This document shows, piece by piece, positions 47,463 through 58,867 of a stretch of DNA of 64,000 nucleotides (its first letter is position 1; each line of letters opens with the position of its first letter). Position numbers and translations under genes: made by a program. Origin of the DNA: Euonymus europaeus (taxonomy: Eukaryota; Streptophyta; Magnoliopsida; Celastrales; Celastraceae); the NCBI GenBank assembly GCA_963580455.1, contig OY756967.1, positions 16,104,022-16,168,021 on the forward strand. Direction: 5' to 3'. The notes beneath the pieces were generated by a model that ran no database searches, was not told the DNA's origin, and was given only the letters and a program-made list of their open reading frames with translations.

Positions 47463-48240
47463 ACACCCCGCCTTTTTTGCAGCAATTCTAGAAGAGAATC
47501 TACGACCAAAAGAAGATAAAGATGCTTCAAAACAATTTCCCAGCTCCTATAGACAAAAAATAACAAGGGAAAAAATAATCTGAATTTCTATATTGTTTTC
47601 TCCTTAACAGCTCCACGACGACCATTCATAGAACTTTTTATCTCAGTAATGCCCAACTTTATAAAGCAAAAAATATAAACACTTAAAAAACACAAACATT
47701 TGAAAAACAACGAAAAATGAAAACCACAAAAAACCTCGGCATCAAAAGAATCACCAACCTTAACCAAACCAGATATATAAATGTTAATATTTTCATCCAT
47801 AAGACCAAACCTTGCAATATCCACATAATCAAGGTAATTTTCAATCCAAACAAATCCACGAAACATAGGATGAACCCTTGCATAATAATAACACGTAAAA
47901 CCAGATTGAAGATCCAGTTCAGAACGCACAAATTTGACAAAGTAATATTTACACCAACAATCAACATTAGGAACATCCCATCGAAAAACTTTACCACCAA
48001 TATAATAATTCACAACAGTAGAGAAAAATCCACCATAATAGATAGATACTGTCAAATTCTCAAGTCCATCTGTTAGAAAACCACAAAAACAGCATATTTA
48101 GAAATTTTAAAAAATAAAACAAAACGAACACACACAGGAACAAAAAAGTGAAGTCAAGAAAAAACAAGAGTATTAAACACACGGCCAAGTACTTGTCCTT
48201 ATGGGTTGAAGCAGTAAGTTGCATTAAGATATTGTAAGAT
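47463..48240. repeat. Element H, PB1b segment, copy C
   Basis: It matches parts of 12030-12852 and 27989-28130. Compared with 12104-12209 the intron between two exon-like blocks is shortened. Confidence 0.85.
47588..48066 (-). pseudogene. PB1-like domain gene pieces (PB1b), copy C
   Basis: This is the most open copy. After a CTAACAG acceptor it reads DGLENLTVSIYYGGFFSTVV, then YYIGGKVFRWDVPNVDCWCK, SELDLQSGFTCYYYARVHP, and ends GLVKVGDSFDAE at a GTTTTTTG donor (about 47739). The next block (LGITEIKSSMNGRRGAVKEK) starts near 47664. The pattern IYYGG, YIGGK, DVDCW-like, FVRSEL and the final D..I segment fits a PB1-like domain. A further block at 47470-47560 corresponds to the AGKLFEASLSS exon. 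No transposase core is visible. Confidence 0.45.
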
Positions 48241-48802
48241 TATTATTTAAAAAATATTTTGTGTTTGCCTTCTCATATTGTGTCTTCCTTCTGATATATT
48301 GATCCTCGTTATTGCTATGGCCACAATCTACAATTTTAGTATGCTAAATGGCTCCACTGTGAAAGTAAATGTCTTTATTTCTATTTGTGACATTTCTTGA
48401 GAATCCCTCAGTACTTTCTTTTAACAGATTTTTCTTCACTGCAAAATATGCGTTATTCACAAAACCACATTTTGGATTTTGAGCAAACAGGCTTATCATA
48501 TTGATTAACTAATGGGTTTTACATATCAATTAATTACATAGTTATTTTGAATAATATTTTTTCTCATTTATACTTTCATAAAGAAATGAAATATAAATTG
48601 TTTAAATTTGGTTGTTTAGATATTGGCTATGTATTAACATATTTTTTGTGTTTTTCTTGAAGGATGGGTTTTTTGAATTACTTTAATGTACGGGAATGAG
48701 TATGGGTTTGTGATTGCAGAAGTTCGTGAGTTAAGTAAACGCATTCCAGAAATTAAATAAGTTTTGGACTAATTTTTTGGTAGAACTAATTTGTGTGTGA
48801 GT
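48241..48802. other. Stretch without recognised gene
   Basis: AT-rich DNA. At 48740-48800 there is a partial, diverged copy of the unit that is tandemly duplicated just downstream. Confidence 0.5.
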
Positions 48803-49384
48803 ATATCCTCAGCAAACTATACGTATAGGCACTCCAGAAATTAAGTGAGTGTTGGATTCATGTTTTGGTAGAACTGATTTGTGTATGAGTATAGTTTAAG
48901 AGTTTGCGATGTGTGTGTATTTGAGTTGATTAATATTTATGTAATCAAATTGATAGTTTGTATTTTCCGAGTTGATTAAAATTGTAATGTTCTTCACTCA
49001 CTCGGTTAGAATATAAGCGATAAATTTGATTTCGGATGTTTATCAACTCAAAAACAGACACATCTTCAACTCTTAAAATTGTACTTAGCTAACTTGTTTA
49101 TAACGATAATATATGTAGTATTGTTTGTATTTTTCTTGTACACTTGTTTTTTATTGTTATTTTAATAATTTTCTGAGGGTCTATTTTACATATATCCTCA
49201 GCAAACTATAGGTATAGGCACTTCACAAATTAAGTGAGTGTTGGACTCATGTTTTGGTAGAACTAATTTGTGTATGAGTATAGTTTAAGAGTTTACGATG
49301 TGTGTGTATTCGAGTTCATTAATATTTATGTAATAAAATTGATAGTTTGTATTTTTCGAGTTGATAAAAATTGTAATGTTCTTC

Positions 49385-51552
49385 TGTCACGCCCCTCTCC
49401 CAGATAGGTGCAGATGAGCACCCATGAATCCCAGAACCGTGACCGGCAGGGAACCACTCCGTTCCCCGAAACAGATTTAAACCCAAACTACTACGAATCA
49501 TCAAGATAACTACAAAAAAAACCTCACATATATGTATAAATCTCAACCATAAACCCAACATACTGTAACAAGCAAACTAGAGTCTACAGCGGAAAAATCC
49601 AATTATCATAAATACGAAAAACAGATACTAAAGACAGACACAACATCCCCACAGTAGCTACATCACGCCTCACGCGTCCCTGTGTTGATCCTCCACTCCG
49701 GCTATCTCACCTGAAAAACATGAGAATGAAAGGGATGAGTCACAAAGCTCAGTAGGGATATGGAAACAACATCGATATCAGAGTACACAGAATATACAAC
49801 ACGAAATATGATAATGGAAATGAACAGGAACTCAAATAGTGATACACTCCCGTACCACCGAACTCCAGTAAATAAGAGATAAAGTAAGAAAATCTGTGAT
49901 ATAAAATACATAAAGGAATACCATAAGTGATACCCTGATAGGGTATAAAATCTCTAAGAAAATCAATGTATCATACACCTCATCACAATCAGTCAATCCG
50001 AAGGGTAGATATCGAGTAGGCTCCACCACTACCATCCTCAAGTACAACTCTCAAATCAGTACTCAATCATAATCCAACTCAAATCCATATCAACTCAAAT
50101 CCACATAACACCAGAAAATCCTCCCCTAGACCCACCCTGATTCCCGCAAGGTGTCTCCCAGTCCAGGTACTCCCCAGATTGGATGAGGATCGAGCCTATA
50201 TAGGTACTCGATAGCATCGCCTACATCGAAGAGCGTCCCCTAGGATGTACCCCACCTCAATCCGGTCTTCAGGTATGTACCCGATCGAAACCATCAATAA
50301 ATCATCCAGTAGGCTGGGTCGCCCGATATGGGTCCCACGCTCTATAAATCATCCCTCCATAATCTCACAAATCATAGAAGATCATCATAATGAAGTCCTA
50401 TCCGAACTCTCGAGAAAAACCAAACATCAGGAGGTGGGCCCCACCAATGGATGTGAGCCCTACAAGAGGATAAGTGGGTCCCACAATAGGATAAGTGGGC
50501 CCCACTAGGATAGTGGGCCCACAAGAGACACGATGCACAAAAATGTCGCCAGTCGTACACATACCTCCAAACAAACAACATATAACCATAACAAGCTGCC
50601 ATTGCGGAATTTAAACAGATAAGAATACAAATACGAAATTTCCAACTTCTAGAAATTTTCACACATACAGACGAGTAGGAGTCCGTCGAATACGTAACCC
50701 CCGGAACCCCAAATAAGAAGTAGGGCAGAATCCCTACCTGGAATGCTGACTAACTCAACTCTGTTGTACCTCTTCAGCTATCCGAATCCAACACAAAACT
50801 CCTAAATCAATCTCCTGCACCAAATACGAATACGTATACCCAATACTGTTAAAATATGGAAAAATCAACGGTCAATCCTAGTAAAAGTCAACGGTCAAAC
50901 CGGGTCAAATAGTCAACGGTCAAACCGGGTCAACCCAATCAAAACGGGTCAAACCCGAGTCAACGGGTCAACTCGATCAAACCCGAGTCAACTCGGTCTG
51001 ACCGTCGCCGGAATCCACTTTTTCGGCGACCTTTCCTGTCACTCCTACATCAGAATAAAGCCTACAAGAACAGAAATCTAATGGTACCTATCTTGTTCCA
51101 AAATTCCTACTGAATCGACCGGGATCGAGCTTTGAAATCTTGAAAAACTGAAACTTCGCCGCCTGATTCCGCCGTCTACGGTGGTCCGATGACAGTGATT
51201 CCACTTGAGTTTTGCTCCTCTTACCACGAGCTTCGATTTGACACTTTACACACCTCAATCGGACGTCAAACGAACAAAACCTTCTTCTTTCTCTCTCCCC
51301 CCCTCTCTCTCTCGGTAGCTGCTGCAAAACCAGAGAAATCTAGTTTAAACCAGATTTCCGGTGAAATGACGGCTTTGCCCCTTTGTTTCAATCTTAATTA
51401 CATAATCTTCCAAAATTAATAACACATCCAATTTAACTCCGATTCAAGTGATTCTTGCCCCAATATTTTTCTAATAATATGTAGTATTTATTAAAAATAT
51501 TAAATTTGAAAATTTATTATATTTTTAAAAAATTTGGGTTCGGAATATTACA
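49385..51552 (+). mobile_element. Solo LTR, 2.2 kb, TSD TCTTC
   Basis: It begins TGTCACGCCCC and ends GGAATATTACA; TCTTC flanks it at 49380-49384 and 51553-51557. The sister tandem unit (48990) shows the empty site with one TCTTC. It has no internal domain. It contains a repeat of GGTCAA words at about 50860-51003, a pyrimidine-rich tract near 51280-51315, and GTGGGCCCCAC-type repeats at about 50430-50520. Its ends and layout recall the solo LTR at 750-3068, but the bodies differ, so it is probably another family of the same group. No gene inside. Confidence 0.88.
50860..51003. repeat. GTCAA-rich minisatellite in solo LTR
   Basis: About eleven GTCAA words (minus strand TTGAC) occur in 145 bp, mostly as GGTCAA within AACGGGTCAA or CCGAGTCAA units. 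TTGAC followed by C or T is the W-box core bound by WRKY factors; binding here is only a possibility. Confidence 0.7.
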
Positions 51553-51756
51553 TCTTCACTCACTCGGTTAGAATATAAGCTATGAATTTTATTTCGGATT
51601 TCTATTAACTCGAAAACACACACATCTTTAACTCTTAAAGTTGTACTTAGCTAGCTTGTTTATAACGTTAACATATGTAGTCTTGTTTGTATTTTGCTTG
51701 TACACTTGTTTTTTTATTGTTATGTTAATAATTTGTTGAGGATATATTTTACATAT

Positions 51757-52304
51757 TATCTTAAGTAGGTTTTCTTGTTTTATTAATTTTATGAGATAAA
51801 CAGAGGTCAAGTATAATTGTATGATACTAAAGGTTTATTATTTTGTTTTTTTGAAGTAACGAAGTTCTGTACACAATTTCAGAAGCGAGAAACACATGTA
51901 AAGAGGATTGAAATAAAAGGGATAAAAAATATGTACATATTGACAATGTAGATATATGTCGATTTTATTCATGGTTGTCCTCTTTTGTTTTTATTAAATG
52001 TATTGTTTTTTTGTTGATTCTCACTCTGTATAAACTATACATGAACATAATCACAACTGAGCTATCGCAGCTTGGAAAGAGGGGAAAGAGGCATATGTTA
52101 TACTCTCTTTTCTCCCTTCTGAATCATATGAGATTGATATTAAATTTATCTTTTTTTCCCCAGTATCATTGAGCAAAAAGTTGATTATAAAAACTAATAA
52201 ATGGAAGCAGCTCATTTATTTAGATGTTTAATAAGAGTAGGTTTAGTGTAATATCTTTTGAATGTTGTATCTATACGTTAAGAATAGTATCACAAATTTA
52301 TTAA
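51757..52304. other. Stretch without recognised gene
   Basis: AT-rich H sequence leading to the block shared with copy A (from 52305). I see no gene, tandem repeat or RNA structure here. Confidence 0.5.
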
Positions 52305-54061
52305 ATTTGCATACACAGTTTCTGATTCTTAAATAGATGTAAAAAAGATATAGATTATATTGAAAATAAATATCTAGTATGTATGAAATGTATGTTAAGT
52401 GTTGTTATAGTATGATTTTATATGTGTATGTTATCCAAAATTCCTATTTTTTTTGTTGTGATCATTGTTTACCATGACAAATTTACAAATGTTTTTCACT
52501 ATAGTATACACATCTAAAAATAATTTATATTGTTCGTACTTTAATTATCATTTGAACCTCGAAATACCAATTGTATTCTGTATTTTTATGAACTTATTTT
52601 TCATCTTGTGGAATATTGTTCTCTTTTGTTGTAGCTTTTTTATTTTACCTTTTATATAAGTGTTGGTGATCATTTTTATAAGTGAGCCATTATTTTGTTT
52701 TCAGTTTATTCTCAATTGATGAAGAGTTTTTGGATCTTTTATTTGGATTATTATTTTAAATATAATTAGATAAATGAACTATTTATCATTTCATTCATAG
52801 GATTTCAACATGGATGATTTACATATCTGAGTATAATATTGATTACAAAATATGATGCAGTTTTGATGTTGTTATAACAAAATGCATTATCTAGCACATT
52901 TCTTTCTAGTGATGTGAAACTCCAAAATTATCCTTTTTGTCCTTCAAAAGATATACCATGCAGTATATATAAGCATCAGATATCAGATATTAGCAAGAGT
53001 GTATCAATCGCGTTTCCTTTTTAGTTTGATTCCGGAATTCTTCTGTTGAGTTTTTGTTTCTAGAACTTTGTTCTTTGGCACAATGATCATTTTTTTTACA
53101 TCATCTGACATTGTTTCCAATGTAAACATTGCTTCCGAAATTTCTTCAAGCATAAAACCATATGGAGAGATGTCTTCTTTGATTGTTGTGATGAGTGTCT
53201 TGGCAGTGTTTTTATCTTCCACTATTTTTGTCCCGATGAGGTCTTTCAATTATACTATGCACCAGTCGAGCTTGTTAACAGTAGATGCAATGTTGTACAT
53301 GTTATCTTTGAGTTGTGAGGTTTTTTCTTCAGTTGTTGTATCGCCCACATTTTCTGCAGCTGATTTATCTTTTGTTACCTGCTTGAGAGATAGGTATAGC
53401 TGCTGAGCTTTTTCATAGATGTTTTTGATATCTGCTAAAATTTGTATGTCTACTCTGGAAGTATCTGATGATTGTAGAACTTCAGCATGAATCAGTAAAA
53501 TCTGAACCATTAACGTTTTTATTTTCTTTTGATTTTCTGATTTCTGCATGTCATCCCTCTTCTCATTCATGCTGATATTTGTTGTAAGTGACCAGAGACC
53601 ATATTTGCATTCATAGGTAGATTTTAACTTGTCTTTTTGTTCCAACAGTTCTTCTAAAGCAGTCAAATGTGTCATCTGTTAAGTTTGGTGTGTGCGTCGC
53701 AGCATGTTCCACCTAGATTAACATCCATTCAATGTCTTGGATTATGTCCCAGTGTTCTTTTTTAGTCAACTTCTTCATCTCCAATTTTTCTGATATTATT
53801 GCTTGGAACATCTTTGGCTGTATGTGTAGGGAAAAAAAGTTAAATTTTAGTTGACACACATGCTAGAAATTGTATTTATAAGCATTTGAAGAACATATAA
53901 GTTTGTAAAATTTTTGTTCTTCTTGTCCTAGAATATAGAGAAAATAAAATAAGTTTGATCTGTTAATTTTGAGTAGTAGTTAAGAAGTTTAAACTTACAT
54001 GATTTGCTGGGTTTGATTGAATTTCTTCTTGTTGATGCTTCATCGCTGTTGGAGAGAGTTT
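52305..54061. repeat. Element H, upstream block of copy D
   Basis: It matches 85-749 and 3074-4177 of copy A without the solo LTR. It holds the coiled-coil gene on the minus strand and ends in AGTTT (54057-54061) at copia copy 3. Confidence 0.92.
53004..53800 (-). pseudogene. Coiled-coil protein of element H, copy D
   Basis: This is the better copy. Minus strand, from MKKLTKKEHWDI near 53785 to KLKRKRD and a stop at 53004. The long Glu/Lys/Gln-rich middle (EELLEQKDKLKST..., NIYEKAQQLYLSLKQVTKDK, TSQLKDNMYNIASTVNKLDW) should form coiled coil, and the basic tail KLKRKRD could serve as a nuclear localisation signal. Length is about 260 residues. One TAA at 53250 replaces the CAA (Gln) of copy A, another stop lies near the start, and there is a short deletion at about 53655. 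The C-terminal and central parts are otherwise open. No known family is recognised; the role in element H is unknown. Confidence 0.55.
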
Positions 54062-54553
54062 TGTTGCACCAAAATAATTCAACATTCAACAATGGTTGCC
54101 ATTCAACAATGGTAGCCTTCAACATTCAACAATGGTTGGTATTCAAGCTTTCCATTGTTGAATTTGTAAGCTTGTCATTGTTGAATATTTGTCATTGCCA
54201 TTGCCTATATAAAGACATGATCTCTTCTTTGTTAGATACACCAAAAAATTCACAACAATTGTAGAGAGAAAGAGAGGGTGAGAGTGAGGGAGAAAAAAGA
54301 AGTTTTTGTGTTGAGAGATTTTTAGTTTTTCTCCTAGTTTCAAGAGAGAGTGTCATTGTTCTCTCCTTGTTAAATTAAATAGAATGTTGTAATCCTCTAC
54401 TCCATAGTGAATTCTTCTATACTGGTCCGTGGTTTTTAACCTGTTCATTAAGGAGTTTTTCACGTAAAATCTGTGTGTCCCATTTAGCCTTTTACTATTT
54501 CAAGTTCATTGGAAGCTGTGATCCTGCTCTATCCGAACGGTCAATTTACAAAA
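54062..54553 (+). repeat. 5' LTR of copia copy 3
   Basis: TGTTGCACC..TTTACAAAA (end mutated from ACAACA). U3 has direct ATTCAACAATGG and inverted CCATTGTTGAAT repeats. By eye it differs from its 3' LTR at about twenty substitutions plus a missing repeat unit, so the insertion is not recent. Confidence 0.95.
54206..54213 (+). promoter_or_regulatory. TATA box in copia LTR, copy 3
   Basis: TATATAAA lies about 145 bp into the LTR; transcription would start some 30 bp further on. The 5' LTRs of copies 1 and 2 read GATATAAA here. Confidence 0.6.
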
Positions 54554-54555
54554 AG

Positions 54556-54567
54556 TGATATCGGAGC
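54556..54567 (+). other. Primer binding site, copia copy 3
   Basis: TGATATCGGAGC, two mismatches from the tRNA-Met-type site. Confidence 0.8.
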
Positions 54568-54849
54568 GATTGGTTGGTTCGGGATTTGCTTATTCTCTTG
54601 AAATTCCTAGTATGCTCTGTGGTTGCAACATTGTCTGACCTTCCACATCAGAAAATTTTTCTTGAGATTATTGATCAAGTATTCGTGCTATGGTTGTGTG
54701 GGAGTACTATCTAAAAGAAGTTCTGTCTAGGAAACAACAGTTATTTAATTACGCGCCGTTTTAAACGGAAAGCCCCCTCTCTTCCCTGGGAACTAATTTG
54801 GAGGTACTATTTACGGTACTGTTCACAAAGTACTTGGTTGTGATAAGCA

Positions 54850-57800
54850 ATGACATCAAACCATGAAATTGAGAAGTTCAATGGGAGTAATTTCTCATTG
54901 TGGAAATTGAAGATGAAGACTATATTGAGAAAAGATAACTGCCTGGCGGCTATTGATAATAAGCCCACTGGAGTCACAGATGAAAAGTGGAGCGAAATGG
55001 ATGGCACCACAATTGTCAATCTTCATTTGGCATTATCTGATGGTGTACTTTCAAGTATAGAAGAAAAGAAAACTGCAAAGGAGATTTGGGATCATCTCAC
55101 CAAACTATATGAGGCGAAGTCTCCCGACAACAAGATTTTTCTGAAAAGGAAACTCTACACTCTTCGTATGATTGAATCTACTTCAGTGACAGGGCACATT
55201 AACTCATTGAATACTATGTTTTCTCAACTCACATCGTTGGGATATAAAGTATAACCAGTTGAACGTGCGGAACTTCTACTCCAAAGTCTACCAGACTCAT
55301 ATGATCAACTCATCATCAACCTCACTAACAATGTTCTCACGGAGTACCTAGTCTTTGATGATATTGTCGCTGCTATTCTAGAAGAAGAAAATAGGCGCAA
55401 AAACAAGGAGGACATGTTGGCCGGTTCACATCAAGCTGAGGCTTTAACGATGGAAAGAGGGAGACCAATGGAACGTGGCTCAAGTGGGAGCCAAAATCAT
55501 GGCAGGTCCAAATCAAGGAGAAAGAAGAATTTTAAATGCTACTTTTGTGGCAAGAAATGACACCTAAAGAAGGATTTTTGGAAGAAGAAGAACGAAGAGA
55601 AGAACTCTCGAGGAAATGTGGCAAGTACCCCAGATGATGGAGAAATTTTATATATTGAAGCAATGCCGATCATAGAAGGTGAAATGAACTTTAGTGATAC
55701 CTGGATTATTGATTCAGGTGCTACATGGCACATGACCTCACGAAGAGAATGGTTTCATCAGTATAAACCAATCTCAGGAGGATCAGTGATCATGGGTAAT
55801 GATCACATCCTGAAGATTGTCGGCATTGGAACCATCAAACTAAAAATGTATGATGGGACTGTTTACACTATCAAGGAGGTTCGACAAGTGGATGGTCTGA
55901 GAAAGAATCTATTGTCTTTGGGACAAATAGATAGTCTCGGTTACAAGATTCAAACTCAAGATGGGATAATAAAAATTATTCGAGGCGCACTTGTAGTTAT
56001 CAAGGCAGAAAAGGTGAATTCAAATTTATACAAGCTAAAGGGAGAAACTATACTTGAAGCAGAAGCATCTATTGTATCAAGTAGTTCAAAAGATGAACCT
56101 TCAATAAAGTGGCATCTCAAACTCGGACATATGTCTGAACGAGGATTGAGAATTCTTTCCGAGAAGAATTTACTCCCTGGTCTTACAAAGGTGACATTAC
56201 CCTTTTGTGAGCACTGTGTTACAAGTAAGCAGAATAGATTGAAATTCAGTCTATCCAGTTCCAGAAGCAAGGATATTCTAGAACTGCTTCACTCTGATGT
56301 GTGGCAAGCACCGGTGATATCTCTAGGAGGACCAAAATACTTTGTCTCATTTATTTATGATTATTCCAGAAGATGTTGGGTGTATCTCATCAAGAGGAAG
56401 GTGGATGTGTTTCCAGTCTTCAAAATATTCAAAGCCCGGGTGGAACTTGAATCTGGTAAAAAGATCAAGTGTTTGAGGTATGATAATGGAGGAGAATACA
56501 CTGGCGATGAGTTTGATATTTTCTATAATAAAGAAGGCATCAAAAGACAGTTCACTACAGCATACACTCCTCAACAAAATGGAGTGGCAGACCGGATGAA
56601 TAGAACCTTGTTAGAAAGAACAAGGGCAATATTGAGAACTGCAGGCCTAGCAAAAGTCTTCTGGGCAGATGCAGTTAAAATCGCCTGTTAACTGATAAAT
56701 CGGTCACCTTCTACTGCAATTGAATTGAAGACACCAATGGAGATGTGGACAGGTAAACCAGCTGATTATTCAAGACTCCATACATTTGGAAGTGTTGTGT
56801 ATGTGATGTTCAATGCCCAAGAAAGAACGAAGTTGGATCCAAAATCCAGGAAATGTATATTCTTAGGATATGCTGATGAAGTTAAGGGGTATCGCCTATG
56901 GGATTCCACTGCCCATAAGGTTATTATCAGCAGGGATGTTATCTTTATAGAAGATAAACTGAAAGATAAAAGTGATGATATCACGGAAAGAGAAAATTCA
57001 GAGACTACAATAGTTCAGACAGAAGATAAGTCTGAGAAAGAAGTTGCTTCTGAAGCGGCGCCAGAGCATGAGGTATAAGAACATGTTGAGTCCGAGACAC
57101 AAGTTGAGGCTCCTACCGAGGTTCCAGAAATTCGACGGTCAACTCGAGAGAAAAAGACTGCCAGCGTGGCACTCAGAGTATGTTACAGAGAGCAATGTTG
57201 CATACTGTCTTCTAACCAAGGATGGAGACCATCAACTTTCCATGAAGCTAGAAACAGTTCAGATGCATCTCTGTGGATGACAGCAATGTAGGAGGAGATT
57301 GAAGCTCTCCATAAAAACAACACTTAGAATCTTGTATCGTTGCCACGTGGAAGAAAAGCCATTGGTAACAAATGGGTTTACAAGATCAAGCGAGATAGTA
57401 ATGATCAGGTGGAACGTTATCGTGCTCGATTGGTGGTGAAAGGATATGCTCAGAAAGAAGGCATTGACTTCAACGAGATATTTTCTCCGTTGGTTCGACT
57501 TACAACAGTCAGAGTAGTACTGGCAATGTGTGCTACATTTGACTTATATTTGGAGCAGTTAGATGTTAAAACTGCATTTCTTCATGGAGAACTTGAAGAA
57601 GAAATTTATATTCTTCAACCAGAAGGTTTTGCTGAAGAAGGTAAAAAGAACTTGGTTTGCAAGTTGAATAAATCTCTATATGGTCTCAAACAGGCGCCGA
57701 GATGTTGGTATAGGATATTTGATTCCTTGATTATTAGCCTTGGGTACAATAGACTCAGTTCAGACCATTGTACGTACTACAAAAGGTTTGAGGGAGATAA

Positions 57801-58789
57801 TGACTTCATTATCTTGTTGTTGTACGTGGATGACATGTTGATAGCAAGCCCCAACAAAGATCGTATCCAAGAATTGAAGGCACAATTGGGTAGGGAATTT
57901 GATATGAAGGATCTGGGACCAGCAAACAAGATTCTAGGGATGAAAATTCATCGAGATAGAAATACCAGAAAGATTTGGCTTTCACAGAAAAATTATTTGC
58001 AAAAGATCTTTCGACGCTTCAACATGCAAGGTTGCAAGCCAGTTTCTACCCCACTTCTTGCTAATTTCAAAATATCCTCAAGTATGTGTACTAGCAATAA
58101 AGTAGAGAGGATGGAGATATCTCGAGTACTGTATGCATCAGCAGTGGGGAGTTTAATGTTCGTTATGATATGTACAAGACCAGACATTGCACAAGCAGTG
58201 GGAGTGGTTAGTCGATATATGGCGAATCCTGGTAAAGAGCATTGTAATACTATGAAGAGGATTCTGAGATACATCAGAGGAACCTCAGATGCTGCATTAT
58301 GTTATGGAGGATCAGAATTTACTGTCAGGGGCTACGTGGATTCAGATTTTGCGGGGGACCTTGATAAAAGAAAATCTACTACAGGCTATGTGTTTACACT
58401 TGCAGGAGGAGCTGTAAGCTGGGTTTCAAAATTGCAAACTGTGGTGGCCTTGTCTACAACTGAAGAAAAATACATGGCAGCTACCCAAGCTTGTAAGGAA
58501 ACTATTTGGTTAGAAAGGTTATTAGAGGAGCTCGGGCACAAACAGGAGAAAATTACTTTATTTTGTGACAGTCAAAGTGCCTTGCATATTGCAAAGAATC
58601 CAGCCTATCATTGAAGAACAAAGTACATAGGTGTTCAGTATCACTTTTTTCGTGAAGTAGTGGAAGATGGAAGTGTGGATATGCAAAAGATTCACACAGA
58701 TAAAAACCTAGCAGATGTGATGACCAACTCGATCACCACTGACAAAGTTTCAATGGTGTAGATCCTTATATGGTCTAGCAGAGATATAA
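54850..58789 (+). pseudogene. copia copy 3 gag-pol pseudogene
   Basis: It starts ATGACATCAAACCATGAAAT and, unlike copies 1 and 2, has AAG rather than TAG at codon 9. Gag runs to about 55500; the CCHC knuckle is damaged (stop at 55558 and Cys to Phe in KKDFW). Protease DSGATWHMT lies near 55711. Integrase keeps HSDVW and YDNGGEY (Ser to Tyr before the first-motif Asp), but the catalytic Glu in VAERMNRT is Asp. RT and RNase H form one open frame from 57340 to 58614 with YVDD at residues 162-165 and DSDFAGDLDKRKSTTGY. Stops at 55252, 55558, 56688, about 57076 and 57289, two small frameshifts near 57150 and 58745, and TGA at 58612 break it. Confidence 0.96.
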
Positions 58790-58867
58790 GTAAGCATGAT
58801 GGATCAATGTAGAAAGAATAGTGTGGAGACATGATAGACTCTCAATCAAGTCTCCAAGTGGGAGAAA

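Larger units (their letters stand above)
48803..51756. repeat. Tandem duplication, 389-bp unit, second unit split by solo LTR
   Basis: Unit 1 is 48803-49191. Unit 2 starts at 49192, is interrupted after 49384 by a solo LTR and continues 51553-51756. Both contain ATATCCTCAGCAAACTAT and TCTTCACTCACTCGGTT. The units differ at roughly one base in ten, so the duplication predates the LTR. Confidence 0.88.
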
